Source: Nonomuraea deserti (GTDB lineage Bacteria; Actinomycetota; Actinomycetes; Streptosporangiales; Streptosporangiaceae). Taken from it: a stretch of DNA of 64,000 nt. Below are positions 50,327-58,972 of the stretch, one piece after another. Position numbers and translations under genes: made by a program. How positions within the stretch are numbered: the first letter of the stretch is position 1; each line of letters begins with the position of its first letter. The stretch is from the NCBI RefSeq assembly GCF_004348685.1, contig NZ_SMKO01000006.1, positions 62,001 through 126,000 on the forward strand, read 5' to 3'. A model generated the notes under the pieces. That model did not search any database and was not told the DNA's origin. It saw only the letters and a list, made by a program, of their open reading frames with translations.

Positions 50327-50983
50327 ATGACAACCTTCGCGCTCATCCATGGCGGCGGCGGCAGCGCCTTCGACTGGCACCTGCTCGAAGCCGAGCTCCG
50401 CGGCCGCGGGCATGACACGATCGCGGTGAACCTGCCCGTGTCCGATCCGCGGGCGGGGCTCTGGGACTACGCGGATGCCGTCGTCGAGGCGGTCGGCGAG
50501 CGCCGGCCCCTCGTGGTGGTGGCTCATTCGTGGGGCGGCTTCGTGGGCCCGCTCGTCTGCGCGCGTGCGGGAGCCGCGGCGCTCGTGCTGGTGACCGCCA
50601 TGATCCCGAGCCCCGGCGAGGCGCCGGACGACTGGTGGGAGCGCAGCGGCCGAGCCTCGTCAGACATCGACGACGACTACGAGCTCTACCTGCACGACGT
50701 TCCGCGCGAGCTGGCCGAGCGGGTGCTGGCCCACGACGGCGCGCTCGCGGAGACGATGAGCATGGAGCGGGCGTGCCGCGAGCCCTGGCCACTGGCCGCC
50801 TGGCCGGACGTTCCGACGCGATACCTGCTCTGCCGCGACGATCGGCTGTTCACCCCCGACTTCGTGCGCCGCCATGTCAAGGAGCGGCTCGGCATCACCC
50901 CGGACGAGATGCCCGGCAGCCACATGGTGATGTTGTCGCGCCCGGCCGAGCTGGCCGACTATCTGGTCCAGGTCCGGCCGTGA
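50327..50983 (+). CDS. Alpha/beta hydrolase
   Basis: 218 residues. Oxyanion-loop HGGGG near residue 8, nucleophile elbow AHSWGG near 67, Asp in LLCRDDRLF near 173 and catalytic His in MPGSHMVM near 203. Esterase-like or lactone-hydrolysing member of the family; no cap domain beyond a short helical insert. It stands alone between the RidA-like gene and a two-component system. Confidence 0.9.
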   Translation: MTTFALIHGGGGSAFDWHLLEAELRGRGHDTIAVNLPVSDPRAGLWDYADAVVEAVGERRPLVVVAHSWGGFVGPLVCARAGAAALVLVTAMIPSPGEAPDDWWERSGRASSDIDDDYELYLHDVPRELAERVLAHDGALAETMSMERACREPWPLAAWPDVPTRYLLCRDDRLFTPDFVRRHVKERLGITPDEMPGSHMVMLSRPAELADYLVQVRP

Positions 50984-51016
50984 GGCCGGAGACCCGGCCT
51001 CACGGGCGGATGCCCG

Positions 51017-51670
51017 TCAGGTGAGGCCCGCGTCGTGGGCGAGGAGCGCGATCTGGGTGCGGTTGCCCAGGTCGAGCTTGGTCAGGATGCTGGAGACGTG
51101 GGCCTTCACCGTCGTGATGCCCATGGCGAGGTCGGCGGCGATGTCGGCGTTCGTCCTGCCCCGGCCGATCGCCAGCGCCACCTCCTGCTCGCGCGGGGTG
51201 AGGGCGGCCAGCGCGGCGCGGGCCCGCTCGTACGCCCCGGCCTGGGCGACGGTGCGGTCCATCAACCGCCTGGTGATGCCCGGGGACAGGATCGGGTCAC
51301 CCGCCGCGACCCGCGTGATCGCCTCCACGATCTGCGGTGGCGAGGTGTCCTTGAGCAGGAACCCGGCGGCACCGGCGCGCAGCGCGTGCAGGACGTTCTC
51401 GTCGGTGTCGAACGTGGTCAGCACGATCACCTCGGGCGGCCGGGCGCGGGCACGCAGCCGGCGGGTCGCGGTGATGCCGTCCACGCGGGGCATGCGCAGA
51501 TCCATCAGGACGACGTCGGGGGCGTGGGCGTCGGTCGCGGCGATGGCCTCCTGGCCGTCGCCCGCCTCGGCGACGACGGTGATGCCGGCCGCGCCGTCGA
51601 GCATCATGGAAAGGCCGGCGCGGACCAGGGCGTCGTCGTCTACCAGGAGCACGCGGATCACGCCGGCCAT
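51017..51670 (-). CDS. NarL-family response regulator
   Basis: 217 residues. Receiver domain with DDD near 11-13, phospho-Asp in VVLMDLRMPR near 55 and Lys in FLLKDT near 105. Residues 155-215 form the LuxR helix-turn-helix (LTPREQEVALAIGRGRTNAD IAADLAMGITTVKAHVSSIL). It starts inside the end of the kinase gene (13-base overlap), so the two are coupled. Confidence 0.93.
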   Translation of the reverse strand: MAGVIRVLLVDDDALVRAGLSMMLDGAAGITVVAEAGDGQEAIAATDAHAPDVVLMDLRMPRVDGITATRRLRARARPPEVIVLTTFDTDENVLHALRAGAAGFLLKDTSPPQIVEAITRVAAGDPILSPGITRRLMDRTVAQAGAYERARAALAALTPREQEVALAIGRGRTNADIAADLAMGITTVKAHVSSILTKLDLGNRTQIALLAHDAGLT

Positions 51671-52788
51671 GGTAGCCGGGCCTGGAGCCGGAACTCTCCC
51701 CCGGTGCTCTGGTGGTCCAGCTGCCCGCCGGCCAGGCGTACCCGCTCGGTGAGCCCGACCAGGCCGAGCCCGCTGCCCGGCGCGAGGGGGGCCGCGTCCG
51801 CCGGGGGCAGCGGGTTGCGTATGTCGATCAGCAGGGGCGTGCCGGGGGCGCCGCGCAGCAGCACCTCGATCGGCTGGCCCGGGGCGTGTTTGCGGGCGTT
51901 GGTCAGCCCTTCCTGCACGACGCGGTACGCGGTCTGCGACGCGGCCGCCGGCAGGGCGGCGACGTCGGTGACCTCCTCGTGGAGCCGTACCGCCTGGTCG
52001 GCCCGCCGGGCGTCGGTGATCAGGCCGGGCAGGTCGGCCAGGTCCGGCCGGGGCCGCAGCTCGTCCGGCTGGTCGTCCTGCTCGCGGAGCAGGCCGATCA
52101 CCTGGCGCAGCTCCTCCAGCGCCTGGTGCACGCCGGCGCGGATCACCCCGGCGGCCCGGGCGAGCTGTTCAGGGGAGGAGTCGGGACGGAATTCCAGGGC
52201 CCCCGCGTGGGTGGCCACCAGGGAGAGGCGGTGGGCCAGCACGTCGTGCATGTCTCTGGCGAGCCGGCGGCGTTCGGCCATGCGGGCCTCGGCGATCCGC
52301 CTGCCCTGCTCGGCCTCGGCGCGGCGGGCGCGTTCGCGCAGGGACTCCAGCAGGGCGCGGCGGGAGCGGGCGAGCGCGCCCCAGCCGAGCAGCGCGCCGT
52401 AAGCGACGCAGATCAGCAGCAGCCACCAGCCGAAGGAGATGCCGGAGTTCGGCCGCCACAGCCCCTGGACCACGTGGGCCGCGATGCCCGCCCCCGTCAC
52501 CGCCGCCGCGACGGGGAACCGCCTGCGCTGGGCCACCTGCAGCGCCCCCATCGAAGCCGCGGGCGTGGCCACCGGGGAGAGCGTGGCCAGGAGGGTGGCC
52601 GCCAGCGCCCCGGAGGCCGGCCAGCGCAGCTGGGCGAGCGCGGCGGCCAGGCTCACCGCCGCGACCGCGAGGTCCAGCCCCCAGGTGGGCCGGCCCGCCA
52701 GGCTCCACAACGACACCGCGGTCAGCGCGCCCATCACGCTGAGCACGCCGGCGACCGCGACCAGGTGCGGGGGTCGAATCTCGTTCAC
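51658..52788 (-). CDS. Sensor histidine kinase (HisKA_3)
   Basis: 376 residues from GTG 52788; TAGCCT six bases upstream suggests a leaderless mRNA. Residues 1-150 form about five membrane helices. A charged helix (SRRALLESLRERARRAEAEQ) precedes the His motif LARDMHDVLAHRLSLVATHA. The ATPase domain has the N box VQEGLTNARKHA and G box GSGLGLVGLTERVRL. Paired with the overlapping response regulator; the signal is unknown. No candidate operator like that of the first two-component system was found. Confidence 0.92.
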   Translation of the reverse strand: MNEIRPPHLVAVAGVLSVMGALTAVSLWSLAGRPTWGLDLAVAAVSLAAALAQLRWPASGALAATLLATLSPVATPAASMGALQVAQRRRFPVAAAVTGAGIAAHVVQGLWRPNSGISFGWWLLLICVAYGALLGWGALARSRRALLESLRERARRAEAEQGRRIAEARMAERRRLARDMHDVLAHRLSLVATHAGALEFRPDSSPEQLARAAGVIRAGVHQALEELRQVIGLLREQDDQPDELRPRPDLADLPGLITDARRADQAVRLHEEVTDVAALPAAASQTAYRVVQEGLTNARKHAPGQPIEVLLRGAPGTPLLIDIRNPLPPADAAPLAPGSGLGLVGLTERVRLAGGQLDHQSTGGEFRLQARLPWPA

Positions 52789-52918
52789 CGGCCCAGGCTA
52801 ATCTCCGGTACGGCGGAGCCATCACCTACCAAAGTCGGACCCGTGCCCCACCGGTGAAGGAGATGGTGCGACCGCGCGCCCGATGTGGCGGACCGGGCCG
52901 GCGGGCGAGGCTGACGGC

Positions 52919-53296
52919 ATGAACATCTCCGTCAGAAGACTTCTGCTCACCGTGATCGGCGCCCCCGCGGCCGCCATGTCCGTCTGGGCCGTGGCGGTAC
53001 CGGTGGCAGGAACGGCGCTGACCGTGCGGACGGGCGCCGCCACGCAGCAGGTGGGGCCGGTGGCGATCGTGGTGGCGAGCATCGTGGCCGGGCTCGCCGG
53101 CTGGGGGCTGCTGGCCGTTCTCGAGCGGTTCGTGTCCCGGCCCGGCCGCGTATGGGCGATCGTCGCGCTGGCCGTGCTCGCCCTGTCCCTCTTCGGGCCG
53201 GTCGGCAGCGCCGTCGGTGCCGCGGCGACGCTGGTGCTGATCCTGTTGCACCTGGTCGTCGGCACCGTGCTCGTTCCGGGGCTGGCGCGGCGCTGA
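52919..53296 (+). CDS. Small four-helix membrane protein (DUF6069-like)
   Basis: 125 residues from ATG 52919. Four hydrophobic helices (LLLTVIGAPAAAMSVWAVAV, PVAIVVASIVAGLAGWGLLA VL, VWAIVALAVLALSLFGPVG, AATLVLILLHLVVGTVLVPG) with little loop sequence. This matches small actinobacterial membrane proteins of the DUF6069 type, whose role is unknown. It faces the kinase gene, which may hint at control by that system. GAGGCT six bases before the ATG could be a leaderless -10. Confidence 0.8.
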   Translation: MNISVRRLLLTVIGAPAAAMSVWAVAVPVAGTALTVRTGAATQQVGPVAIVVASIVAGLAGWGLLAVLERFVSRPGRVWAIVALAVLALSLFGPVGSAVGAAATLVLILLHLVVGTVLVPGLARR

Positions 53297-53388
53297 ACGC
53301 TCCCGCGGGTCCCGCCGGCGGAAAACGAGTTTCCGTCGCGCCGGCCACGGCCTACGCTCGACGGCACCAGGCACGAGGAGGTCCGGCG

Positions 53389-54411
53389 ATGAGCGGCGGG
53401 TTCGCATCGCCGGAGCCGCTGCCCGGCTACCTCTTCCGGCCCTGTGCGGGCGGCGACGACCACGGCGCGATGGCCGCCGTGCGGCGGGGCTGCGCGGCAC
53501 GGGATCGGATCGACGCGCGGTCGGTGGTCGAGGGACTCCCCACAGCAGCCGAGATCGCGGACTCCTGCGCGGCGCTGACCAGCGCGTCCGACAACCAGGT
53601 CCTGGTGGAGCACGACGGTGACGTCGTCGGCTATACGTCGATCACGTGGTGGGAGGAGCAGGACGGCACGTGGCTGTACCTGCACCGTGGCCACCTGCTG
53701 CCCGGCCACCGAGGCCGAGGCGTGGGCTCGGCCATGCTCGATTGGGCCGAGACCCGTATCCGCCGGCTCGTTCGAGAGCACGGCACCACGCGGACGGCCG
53801 TGTTCGGCGCCAACGCCACGGCTCATGAGCTCGAGGCGACGGCGTTGCTCCTCGACGCCGGGTACCGGCGTGTCTTCAGCCTGGTGGAGCTGGATCTGCC
53901 GGACCTGCGTCACCTGCCCGGCGGCAGGCGCGTGCCCGGTGGCATCCGGCTCGGCGCCGTCGGACCGGACAGCTTCCACGCGGCATGGCGGACCGTGGTC
54001 GACGCGTACGCGGATGCCGACTTCACCGAGAGGTGGACGTTCGAGGGCTTCCTCGCCACGGCCGACCCGGCCTGCTGGCGGGGCGCCTGGGCCGGGGACC
54101 GCATGGTCGGCGTCGCCCTGTGCTCCGTCCGCCGGCGGGACCAGGCAGCGGTGGGCGAAGTGGAGGAGCTGAGCGTCCGGGCCGGGTCGAGACGTCAGGG
54201 ACTCGGCCGGGCCCTGCTGCTGGACGGGTTGCGGTGCCTGCGGGAGCACGGAGCCGAGACCGCCCGGTTGTACACCGGCACGTCGAACCCGTACCGCTCG
54301 TACGACCTCTACGAGAGCGCGGGCTTCCGGCGCCAGACCGAGCACGTCCGCTATCGCAAGCCGATCGACCACCTGCCGGGGTCCGGACAGCCTCGCGAGG
54401 TTCGGCGATGA
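53389..54411 (+). CDS. Tandem-GNAT acetyltransferase
   Basis: 340 residues from ATG 53389, AGGAGG upstream. Two GNAT domains: the first has the acetyl-CoA motif HRGHLLPGHRGRGVGSAMLD near 100, the second VEELSVRAGSRRQGLGRALL near 260. A tandem layout is seen in mycothiol synthase and in many uncharacterised actinobacterial enzymes. Substrate not known. Seven bases separate it from the DUF1801 gene, so the two are co-transcribed. Confidence 0.88.
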   Translation: MSGGFASPEPLPGYLFRPCAGGDDHGAMAAVRRGCAARDRIDARSVVEGLPTAAEIADSCAALTSASDNQVLVEHDGDVVGYTSITWWEEQDGTWLYLHRGHLLPGHRGRGVGSAMLDWAETRIRRLVREHGTTRTAVFGANATAHELEATALLLDAGYRRVFSLVELDLPDLRHLPGGRRVPGGIRLGAVGPDSFHAAWRTVVDAYADADFTERWTFEGFLATADPACWRGAWAGDRMVGVALCSVRRRDQAAVGEVEELSVRAGSRRQGLGRALLLDGLRCLREHGAETARLYTGTSNPYRSYDLYESAGFRRQTEHVRYRKPIDHLPGSGQPREVRR

Positions 54412-54418
54412 TGGGACC

Positions 54419-54760
54419 ATGGACAACGCGGTTCGTGACTACATCGACGCGATCGACCCCGCGTACCGGCCGCTGTTCGACCGGCTGCACCGCCTGATCC
54501 TGGAGGTGTGTCCCGACGCCGCCGTGGTGCTGTCCTACAGGATGCCCACCTACCAGGTCGGGCGTCGCCGCCTCCACGTCGGCGTGTGGCGGCACGGCGT
54601 GTCCCTCTACGGCTGGGGCCAGGACCGCGTCACTGACTTCGTCGCCCGCCATCCGCAGCTCCAGACCAGCAAGGGAACCATCCGGATGCGTCCCGCCGAT
54701 GCCGCCGTCATCACCGACGACGAGCTCCGCGACCTGATCCGCGCCGCGCTGGACGTCTGA
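54419..54760 (+). CDS. DUF1801 (YdhG-type) protein
   Basis: 113 residues. AVRDYIDAIDPAYRPLFDRL HRLILEVCPDA, LSYRMPTYQVGRRRLHVGVW and SKGTIRM match the DUF1801 family, small iron-chaperone-like/YdhG proteins of unclear role. Downstream of the acetyltransferase, convergent with a secreted DUF2690 protein. Confidence 0.85.
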   Translation: MDNAVRDYIDAIDPAYRPLFDRLHRLILEVCPDAAVVLSYRMPTYQVGRRRLHVGVWRHGVSLYGWGQDRVTDFVARHPQLQTSKGTIRMRPADAAVITDDELRDLIRAALDV

Positions 54761-54767
54761 AGCCGCC

Positions 54768-55214
54768 TCAGCCGCAGGCCTTCCCCGTGGTGCCGCTGCC
54801 CTTGTTGGCGCGGCCGATCCCGTTCGTCACGCTGCCCGTGGCCTTGGCGCAGACGCCGCTGGGGGCGTAGACCATGTTGCCCCAGTGGTGGCCGCCGTTG
54901 CCGGCGCGGTAGGTGAACGACCTGCTCTTGGAGCTGGTGGAGACCGTGATCTGGCCGGTCGCGTGCTTGGACACCCTCGCCTCGCCCCAGTTGGTGCCGC
55001 AGCGGCGGGAGTAGTAGAGCCGGATCGTGCCCAGGCTGTCACCGACCTCGTTCTTCAGCGAGGCCTTCTTCCCGGTGTACACCTTGGAGGCGGCACACCC
55101 GCTCCTGTAGGGGTCCTTCCCGTCGTACGGGTGGGCGCTGGCCGGTCCCGCGGTCAGCAGGAGTGTCGAGATCGCCGTGACGGACACCGCAGCCGCTGCT
55201 ACGTGGAGCTTCAT
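54768..55214 (-). CDS. Secreted DUF2690 protein
   Basis: 148 residues from ATG 55214 with AAGGAG nine bases upstream. Signal peptide to residue 27 (AGPASAHPYDG). The mature part has four cysteines (GCAAS, RRCGTN, GVCAK, KACG) and the block GTIRLYYSRRCGTNWGEARV, typical of DUF2690. No enzyme motif is visible. It is 87 bases downstream of another small secreted protein, and they may be co-transcribed. Confidence 0.85.
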   Translation of the reverse strand: MKLHVAAAAVSVTAISTLLLTAGPASAHPYDGKDPYRSGCAASKVYTGKKASLKNEVGDSLGTIRLYYSRRCGTNWGEARVSKHATGQITVSTSSKSRSFTYRAGNGGHHWGNMVYAPSGVCAKATGSVTNGIGRANKGSGTTGKACG

Positions 55215-55301
55215 GTCGGATCGACTCCTTATGGTGAGGCGGGCGTGGGATCGCCCGAGGTTCTTGTGGTGGTGGTTCGCCGGGATGGCGGCGCCCGGGG
55301 A

Positions 55302-55679
55302 TCAGCAGTCCTTGCTGATGTTGGTGAGGTTCTCGGCCAGGCCCTTGCGGAACTTCTTCTTGCCCTTGGTCCCGCCGTTCGTGGCGAGGCACTCCGTCCT
55401 CGTCCCTGCGGGGCCTTTGAAGTGCAGCTTGGCGTACACCCGGTGGGAGCAGTGGTTGTTGAAGTAGACCGTCGTGGAGGAGTTGCCGTTCGTCCAGGAG
55501 TAGTTGGTCTTCTTCCCGCTGGGCTTGATGCAGGCGGTGCTGTCCCGCTGGGCGGCCACGGCCGTCGCGGTGGTGACCGTCCCCGCCGTCCCCGCCGTGG
55601 CGGCCGTGGCGGGTGCGGACAGCAGCGCCAGTGCGGCGCCGCAACCCGCCAGGACCGGGGTCAGCTTCTTGCCATTCAA
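55302..55679 (-). CDS. Small secreted four-cysteine protein
   Basis: 125 residues from TTG 55679, with AAAGGA eight bases upstream; no in-frame ATG or GTG gives a better start. Signal peptide to about residue 27 (LLSAPATAAT). The mature protein is basic and has four cysteines: STAC, NHC, TEC and KDC. NHCSHRVYAKLHF-x5-GT...C resembles NDCDHRLRLKIKW-x3-GT...C of the amylase-inhibitor-like protein at 14635, with similar spacings, so both may share that beta-sandwich. It lacks the Trp-Arg-Tyr triad too. Confidence 0.65.
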   Translation of the reverse strand: MNGKKLTPVLAGCGAALALLSAPATAATAGTAGTVTTATAVAAQRDSTACIKPSGKKTNYSWTNGNSSTTVYFNNHCSHRVYAKLHFKGPAGTRTECLATNGGTKGKKKFRKGLAENLTNISKDC

Positions 55680-56158
55680 TTTCTCGTCCTTTCTCTCCAC
55701 GCGAAAACGAACATTGACGGAATCGCTTTCGGCCAGTACGGCGCAGCACGGAAACAGGCGCCGGGCCGGGCGAAGGGGGGAGTGGTTCCGACTATGCCGG
55801 GTACGGTCGGGCGGCGGCAACCGGCATTCGTCTGAGAATTGTCCAAACATTGTCCAGCCGCCGGCTTGGACAATGGAATGGCAGCTCGGCGCTCTGCTGT
55901 TCATGCCGGTGGCGCGCCAGGAAAACAGCCGGCTCCGCCGCGGGCATCGGACAATAGCCGCTTGCCGGTGACGGTGGAGAACGCGTTACTCGCGTTTATT
56001 CACTTCGGCACGGCACGCGTCGGCACAGGCGACGCCGGCCCGCGGATGCTGTTGGTCGCGTCCTTCGTCATCGATGACCTCTCAGGAGAGGATCGGGTTG
56101 GGTCCGGCGGGCAGGACGAGCGTCTGCTCGCGCGCCGGCGTCGGGCGCGGGCCGGTGT
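55680..56158. other. Long intergenic region with repeated TTGTCCA motif
   Basis: No gene supported. Four copies of an eight-base motif occur: ATTGTCCA at 55838-55845 and 55849-55856, its inverse TGGACAAT at 55867-55874, and a partial inverse GGACAAT at 55949-55955. This probably includes the promoter and operators of the small secreted protein. Confidence 0.55.
55838..55874. promoter_or_regulatory. Cluster of ATTGTCCA sites
   Basis: Two direct and one inverted copy of ATTGTCCA lie within 37 bases, about 160 bases upstream of the secreted-protein start. The middle and last copies form an inverted repeat around 10 bases. Confidence 0.6.
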
Positions 56159-57070
56159 TCATCGACGAGTGAGCGGGATCTCGGACCCGACGCGGGTCAG
56201 CTTCTCGGGGTTGCGGACGTAGTAGAGGCCGGTGATGCGGGCCTCGTCCTCGAGGCCGTCCTCGACGCTGATCGCCAGCACGCCGTCGAGTTCGCCGTCC
56301 AGTCGCAGGACGATTGCCGGGTTGCCGTTGACCACGGTCGGAGCGGTGGTGATCGTGCCTTTGTACCTGCCGATACCGCCGACGATCAGGCGGCCCACCT
56401 TCCGGGCGCCGATGACCGGCTGCAACGCGGCCTGCTTGACCCCGCCGCCGTCGGCCACCAGGACGACCTCAGGGGCGAGCACGTCGAGCAGGCCCTGCAG
56501 GTCCCCGGTCTCGACCGCACGCTGGAACGACTCCAGAGCCGCCCGGGTCTTGCTCGCAGACACCGCCTCGCGCGGGCGCCGGGCGCTGACGTGCCGGCGC
56601 GCGCGGTGGGCGATCTGGCGGACGGCCGCGGGGCTCTTGCCGACGGCGGCCGCGATCTCGTCGTAGCCGACGTCGAAGACCTCGCGCAGGACGAAGACGG
56701 CGCGCTCGGTGGGTGACAGCGTGTCGAGGACGAGCATGAGCGCCATCGACACGCTCTCGGCGAGCTCGGCGTCGTCGGCCACGTCCGGCGCGGTGAGCAG
56801 CGGTTCTGGCAGCCAGGGACCGACGTAGGCCTCCTTGCGGCGCGTCATCGTGCGCAGCCGGTTGAGCGACTGCCGGGTCGTGATCTTGACCAGGTAGGCG
56901 CGCTGGTCGCGCACCTGACCGAGGTCGGCTCTCATCCACCGCAACCAGGTCTCCTGGAGGACGTCCTCGGCGTCCGCCGCCGACCCGAGCATCTCGTAGG
57001 CGACGGTGAAGAGCAGATTGCGATGGGCGACGAAGGCCTCGGTCGCCGGATCAGTGGTGTGGTCGCTCAT
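56159..57070 (-). CDS. ECF41-type sigma factor with SnoaL-like C-terminus
   Basis: 303 residues. Sigma-2 region RNLLFTVAYEMLGSAADAED VLQETWLRWM, sigma-4 region DTLSPTERAVFVLREVFDVG YDEIAAAVGKSPAAVRQIAH RA, then a 100-residue SnoaL-like domain. That domain contains DGGGV (the ECF41 DGGGK motif, Lys shifted by one) and NPEKL (NPDKL motif), which define ECF41/SigJ proteins and regulate activity in cis instead of an anti-sigma factor. ECF41 genes usually sit next to their oxidoreductase target; here an NDH-2-like gene is immediately upstream. Confidence 0.92.
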   Translation of the reverse strand: MSDHTTDPATEAFVAHRNLLFTVAYEMLGSAADAEDVLQETWLRWMRADLGQVRDQRAYLVKITTRQSLNRLRTMTRRKEAYVGPWLPEPLLTAPDVADDAELAESVSMALMLVLDTLSPTERAVFVLREVFDVGYDEIAAAVGKSPAAVRQIAHRARRHVSARRPREAVSASKTRAALESFQRAVETGDLQGLLDVLAPEVVLVADGGGVKQAALQPVIGARKVGRLIVGGIGRYKGTITTAPTVVNGNPAIVLRLDGELDGVLAISVEDGLEDEARITGLYYVRNPEKLTRVGSEIPLTRR

Positions 57071-57184
57071 GCCTCGACTCCTCTCCGTCGTGGCACGCGT
57101 TCGCGTGTGTCACCACGGTATGGTCCTCTCGCCGGTAGCCGGCCGGCCGCCCCGGCGGCCGGACGGGATCGCGAGCGGGACCGT

Positions 57185-58378
57185 TCAGCGGGTGGCCAGC
57201 GCATCGCCGTGCCTGGCCTGGAGCACCTGCCCGCGCTTGGTGTCCTTGGCCCAGCCCGGGAAGTTCAGCGAACCGGGCTTGCGTGCCTGGTGCGCGAGCT
57301 GCCAGAGGATGCCCTTGCAGATGGACTCCTTGATCATCGCGCCGGGGCGGCCGCCGATGTGGAGGCCCATCGCGACGTCGTCCCTGTGGGCGAGCTGCAT
57401 GATGCCGGCCCTGCGCCCCAGGCTGATGCACTGCGAGACGAGCGCCATGGCCAGGGGCGCGGGAGACCCGCCCGCGATCCGGCTGAGCACCGTGTCGGCG
57501 GCGTGCGGGCCCAGCTGGACCGCGGCCTGGCAGCTCATCCGGAACGGCAGGTCCGACGGCGCCGCCGCGTCGCCGGCCGCGACGATGCGCGCGTCGTCCA
57601 CGCTGGTCAACGTCTCGTCCGTACGCAGCCGGCCCAGGGCGTCGGTGCTCAGCCCGCTGCGGACGGCCAGGTCGGGCACGCCGAAGCCGGCCGTCCAGAT
57701 GGTCACGTCGCTCGGCAGTTCGCGGCCGTCGCCGAGCCGCACGGCGTCAATGGTCACGGCCGTCACCGTCGTGCCGGGGCCGTCGAGCACGGTGACGCCG
57801 AGCTTGGCCAGCTGCCTGGCGACGGAACGCCGCCCCCGCGGGTGCAGGTAGGGGCCGAGCACCCCGCCGCACACCAGGGTCACGGCGCGGCCGGCCTCCG
57901 CCAGCTCGGCGGCGGTCTCGATGCCCGTCGGACCGGCTCCCACAACGGTGACCGCGGCCGTGGCGGGCGCGGCGCCGAGGTGCTCCCGCAGCCGCCGCGC
58001 CTCCTCCAGAGTGGCGATCGAGTAGGCGAACTCGGCCGCTCCCGGCACATCCGGATCGGCGCTGCCGCTGCCCACCGCGTAGATCAGGTAGTCGTAACCG
58101 GCCGTGTCGCCGCTCGCCAGCATCACGCGGCGCCCGGCCGCGTCGATCCGGGTCACGGTGTCGATCACCAGCCCGACGCTCCCGGCCAGAACGTCCCGGT
58201 AGTCGGCGACCGCGCCATGGGACCCGCCCACCAGCTGGTGCAGGCGGATCCGCTCGACGAAGCTCGGACGCGGGTTGACCAGGGTCACCGTCACGTCGTC
58301 GCGCTGCGTGAGTCGATTGGCGGCCAGGACGCCGGCGTATCCGCCGCCGATCACGACGACCTGGGCGTTCTCGCTCAT
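57185..58378 (-). CDS. NADH-dehydrogenase-like FAD oxidoreductase
   Basis: 397 residues from ATG 58378 behind GAGGGAGG. FAD motif VVIGGGYAGVLAANRL at residues 8-23, NAD motif VVGAGPTGIETAAELAE near 155, and the second FAD contact DARIVAAGDAAAPS near 280. This is the pyridine-nucleotide-disulfide/NDH-2 fold without redox cysteines. Likely target of the downstream ECF41 sigma factor: a GGTCACA-N16-TGTC element upstream approximates the ECF41 promoter TGTCACA/CGTC. Confidence 0.9.
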   Translation of the reverse strand: MSENAQVVVIGGGYAGVLAANRLTQRDDVTVTLVNPRPSFVERIRLHQLVGGSHGAVADYRDVLAGSVGLVIDTVTRIDAAGRRVMLASGDTAGYDYLIYAVGSGSADPDVPGAAEFAYSIATLEEARRLREHLGAAPATAAVTVVGAGPTGIETAAELAEAGRAVTLVCGGVLGPYLHPRGRRSVARQLAKLGVTVLDGPGTTVTAVTIDAVRLGDGRELPSDVTIWTAGFGVPDLAVRSGLSTDALGRLRTDETLTSVDDARIVAAGDAAAPSDLPFRMSCQAAVQLGPHAADTVLSRIAGGSPAPLAMALVSQCISLGRRAGIMQLAHRDDVAMGLHIGGRPGAMIKESICKGILWQLAHQARKPGSLNFPGWAKDTKRGQVLQARHGDALATR

Positions 58379-58510
58379 GGTGCCTCCCTCATGCCAGTGG
58401 TGTTCGGCATAGGACACCGCCGGCGCCGGCGTTGTGACCTTGGTGTGAGACAGATCACTCCCTGGAAACGAGGCGGCTCGGGGACGTCGCGGCATCTCCG
58501 CCGGTGCTCG

Positions 58511-58879
58511 TCATGCGGTCGCCAGCAGCACGATCGTGGTCGCGCTGGTGAGCAGTGCCAGCAGTACGGGGGCCGCCGCGTGGGACCGGTGCTGCCGGCG
58601 GGAGAAGTCCCTGGCGCGCAGGTGGTAGCCGATGGCCCCCAACAGGAGCAGGGTGAGGCCGCTCGCCGCCGCGACGGCGAGCGGCCGGGCCCATGTGCCC
58701 GCGACGAGCCCGAGGGAGCCGGCGATCTCCAGCAGCCCGATCGACCGGGTCATGGCCGGGCCCACGCCGAGGCGCAGCATGTTGGCGCTGACCTGGGGGC
58801 GTAGCAGGGTCTTCTGGATGCCGGCGAGGAGGAAGACGAGAGCGACCAGCGCGCTCAGGATGATCGCCGTGACGGACAT
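58511..58879 (-). CDS. DoxX-family membrane protein
   Basis: 122 residues with four membrane helices. Residues AIILSALVALVFLLAGIQKT and the MTRSIGLLEIAGSLGLVAGT WARP block match DoxX/MmpS-like small membrane proteins linked to thiol and redox stress. It is divergent from a TetR gene and carries a site of the GAACGTTC family, so it belongs to that regulon. Confidence 0.88.
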   Translation of the reverse strand: MSVTAIILSALVALVFLLAGIQKTLLRPQVSANMLRLGVGPAMTRSIGLLEIAGSLGLVAGTWARPLAVAAASGLTLLLLGAIGYHLRARDFSRRQHRSHAAAPVLLALLTSATTIVLLATA

Positions 58880-58902
58880 GGGATGCCTCTCTCATAGAAA
58901 AC

Positions 58903-58956
58903 GAACGTTCTTTCACTATGGTGAGAGCGATCGAGTTGTCAAGGACGAATGTTCGT
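58903..58956. promoter_or_regulatory. TetR operators between DoxX and TetR genes
   Basis: ACGAACGTTCTTT (58901-58913) and ACGAATGTTCGT (58945-58956) share the core ACGAA-(C/T)-GTTC. One is near each start. Related sites recur at 59597 and 59641. Confidence 0.8.
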
Positions 58957-58972
58957 TCTACCTTGAGGTTCC

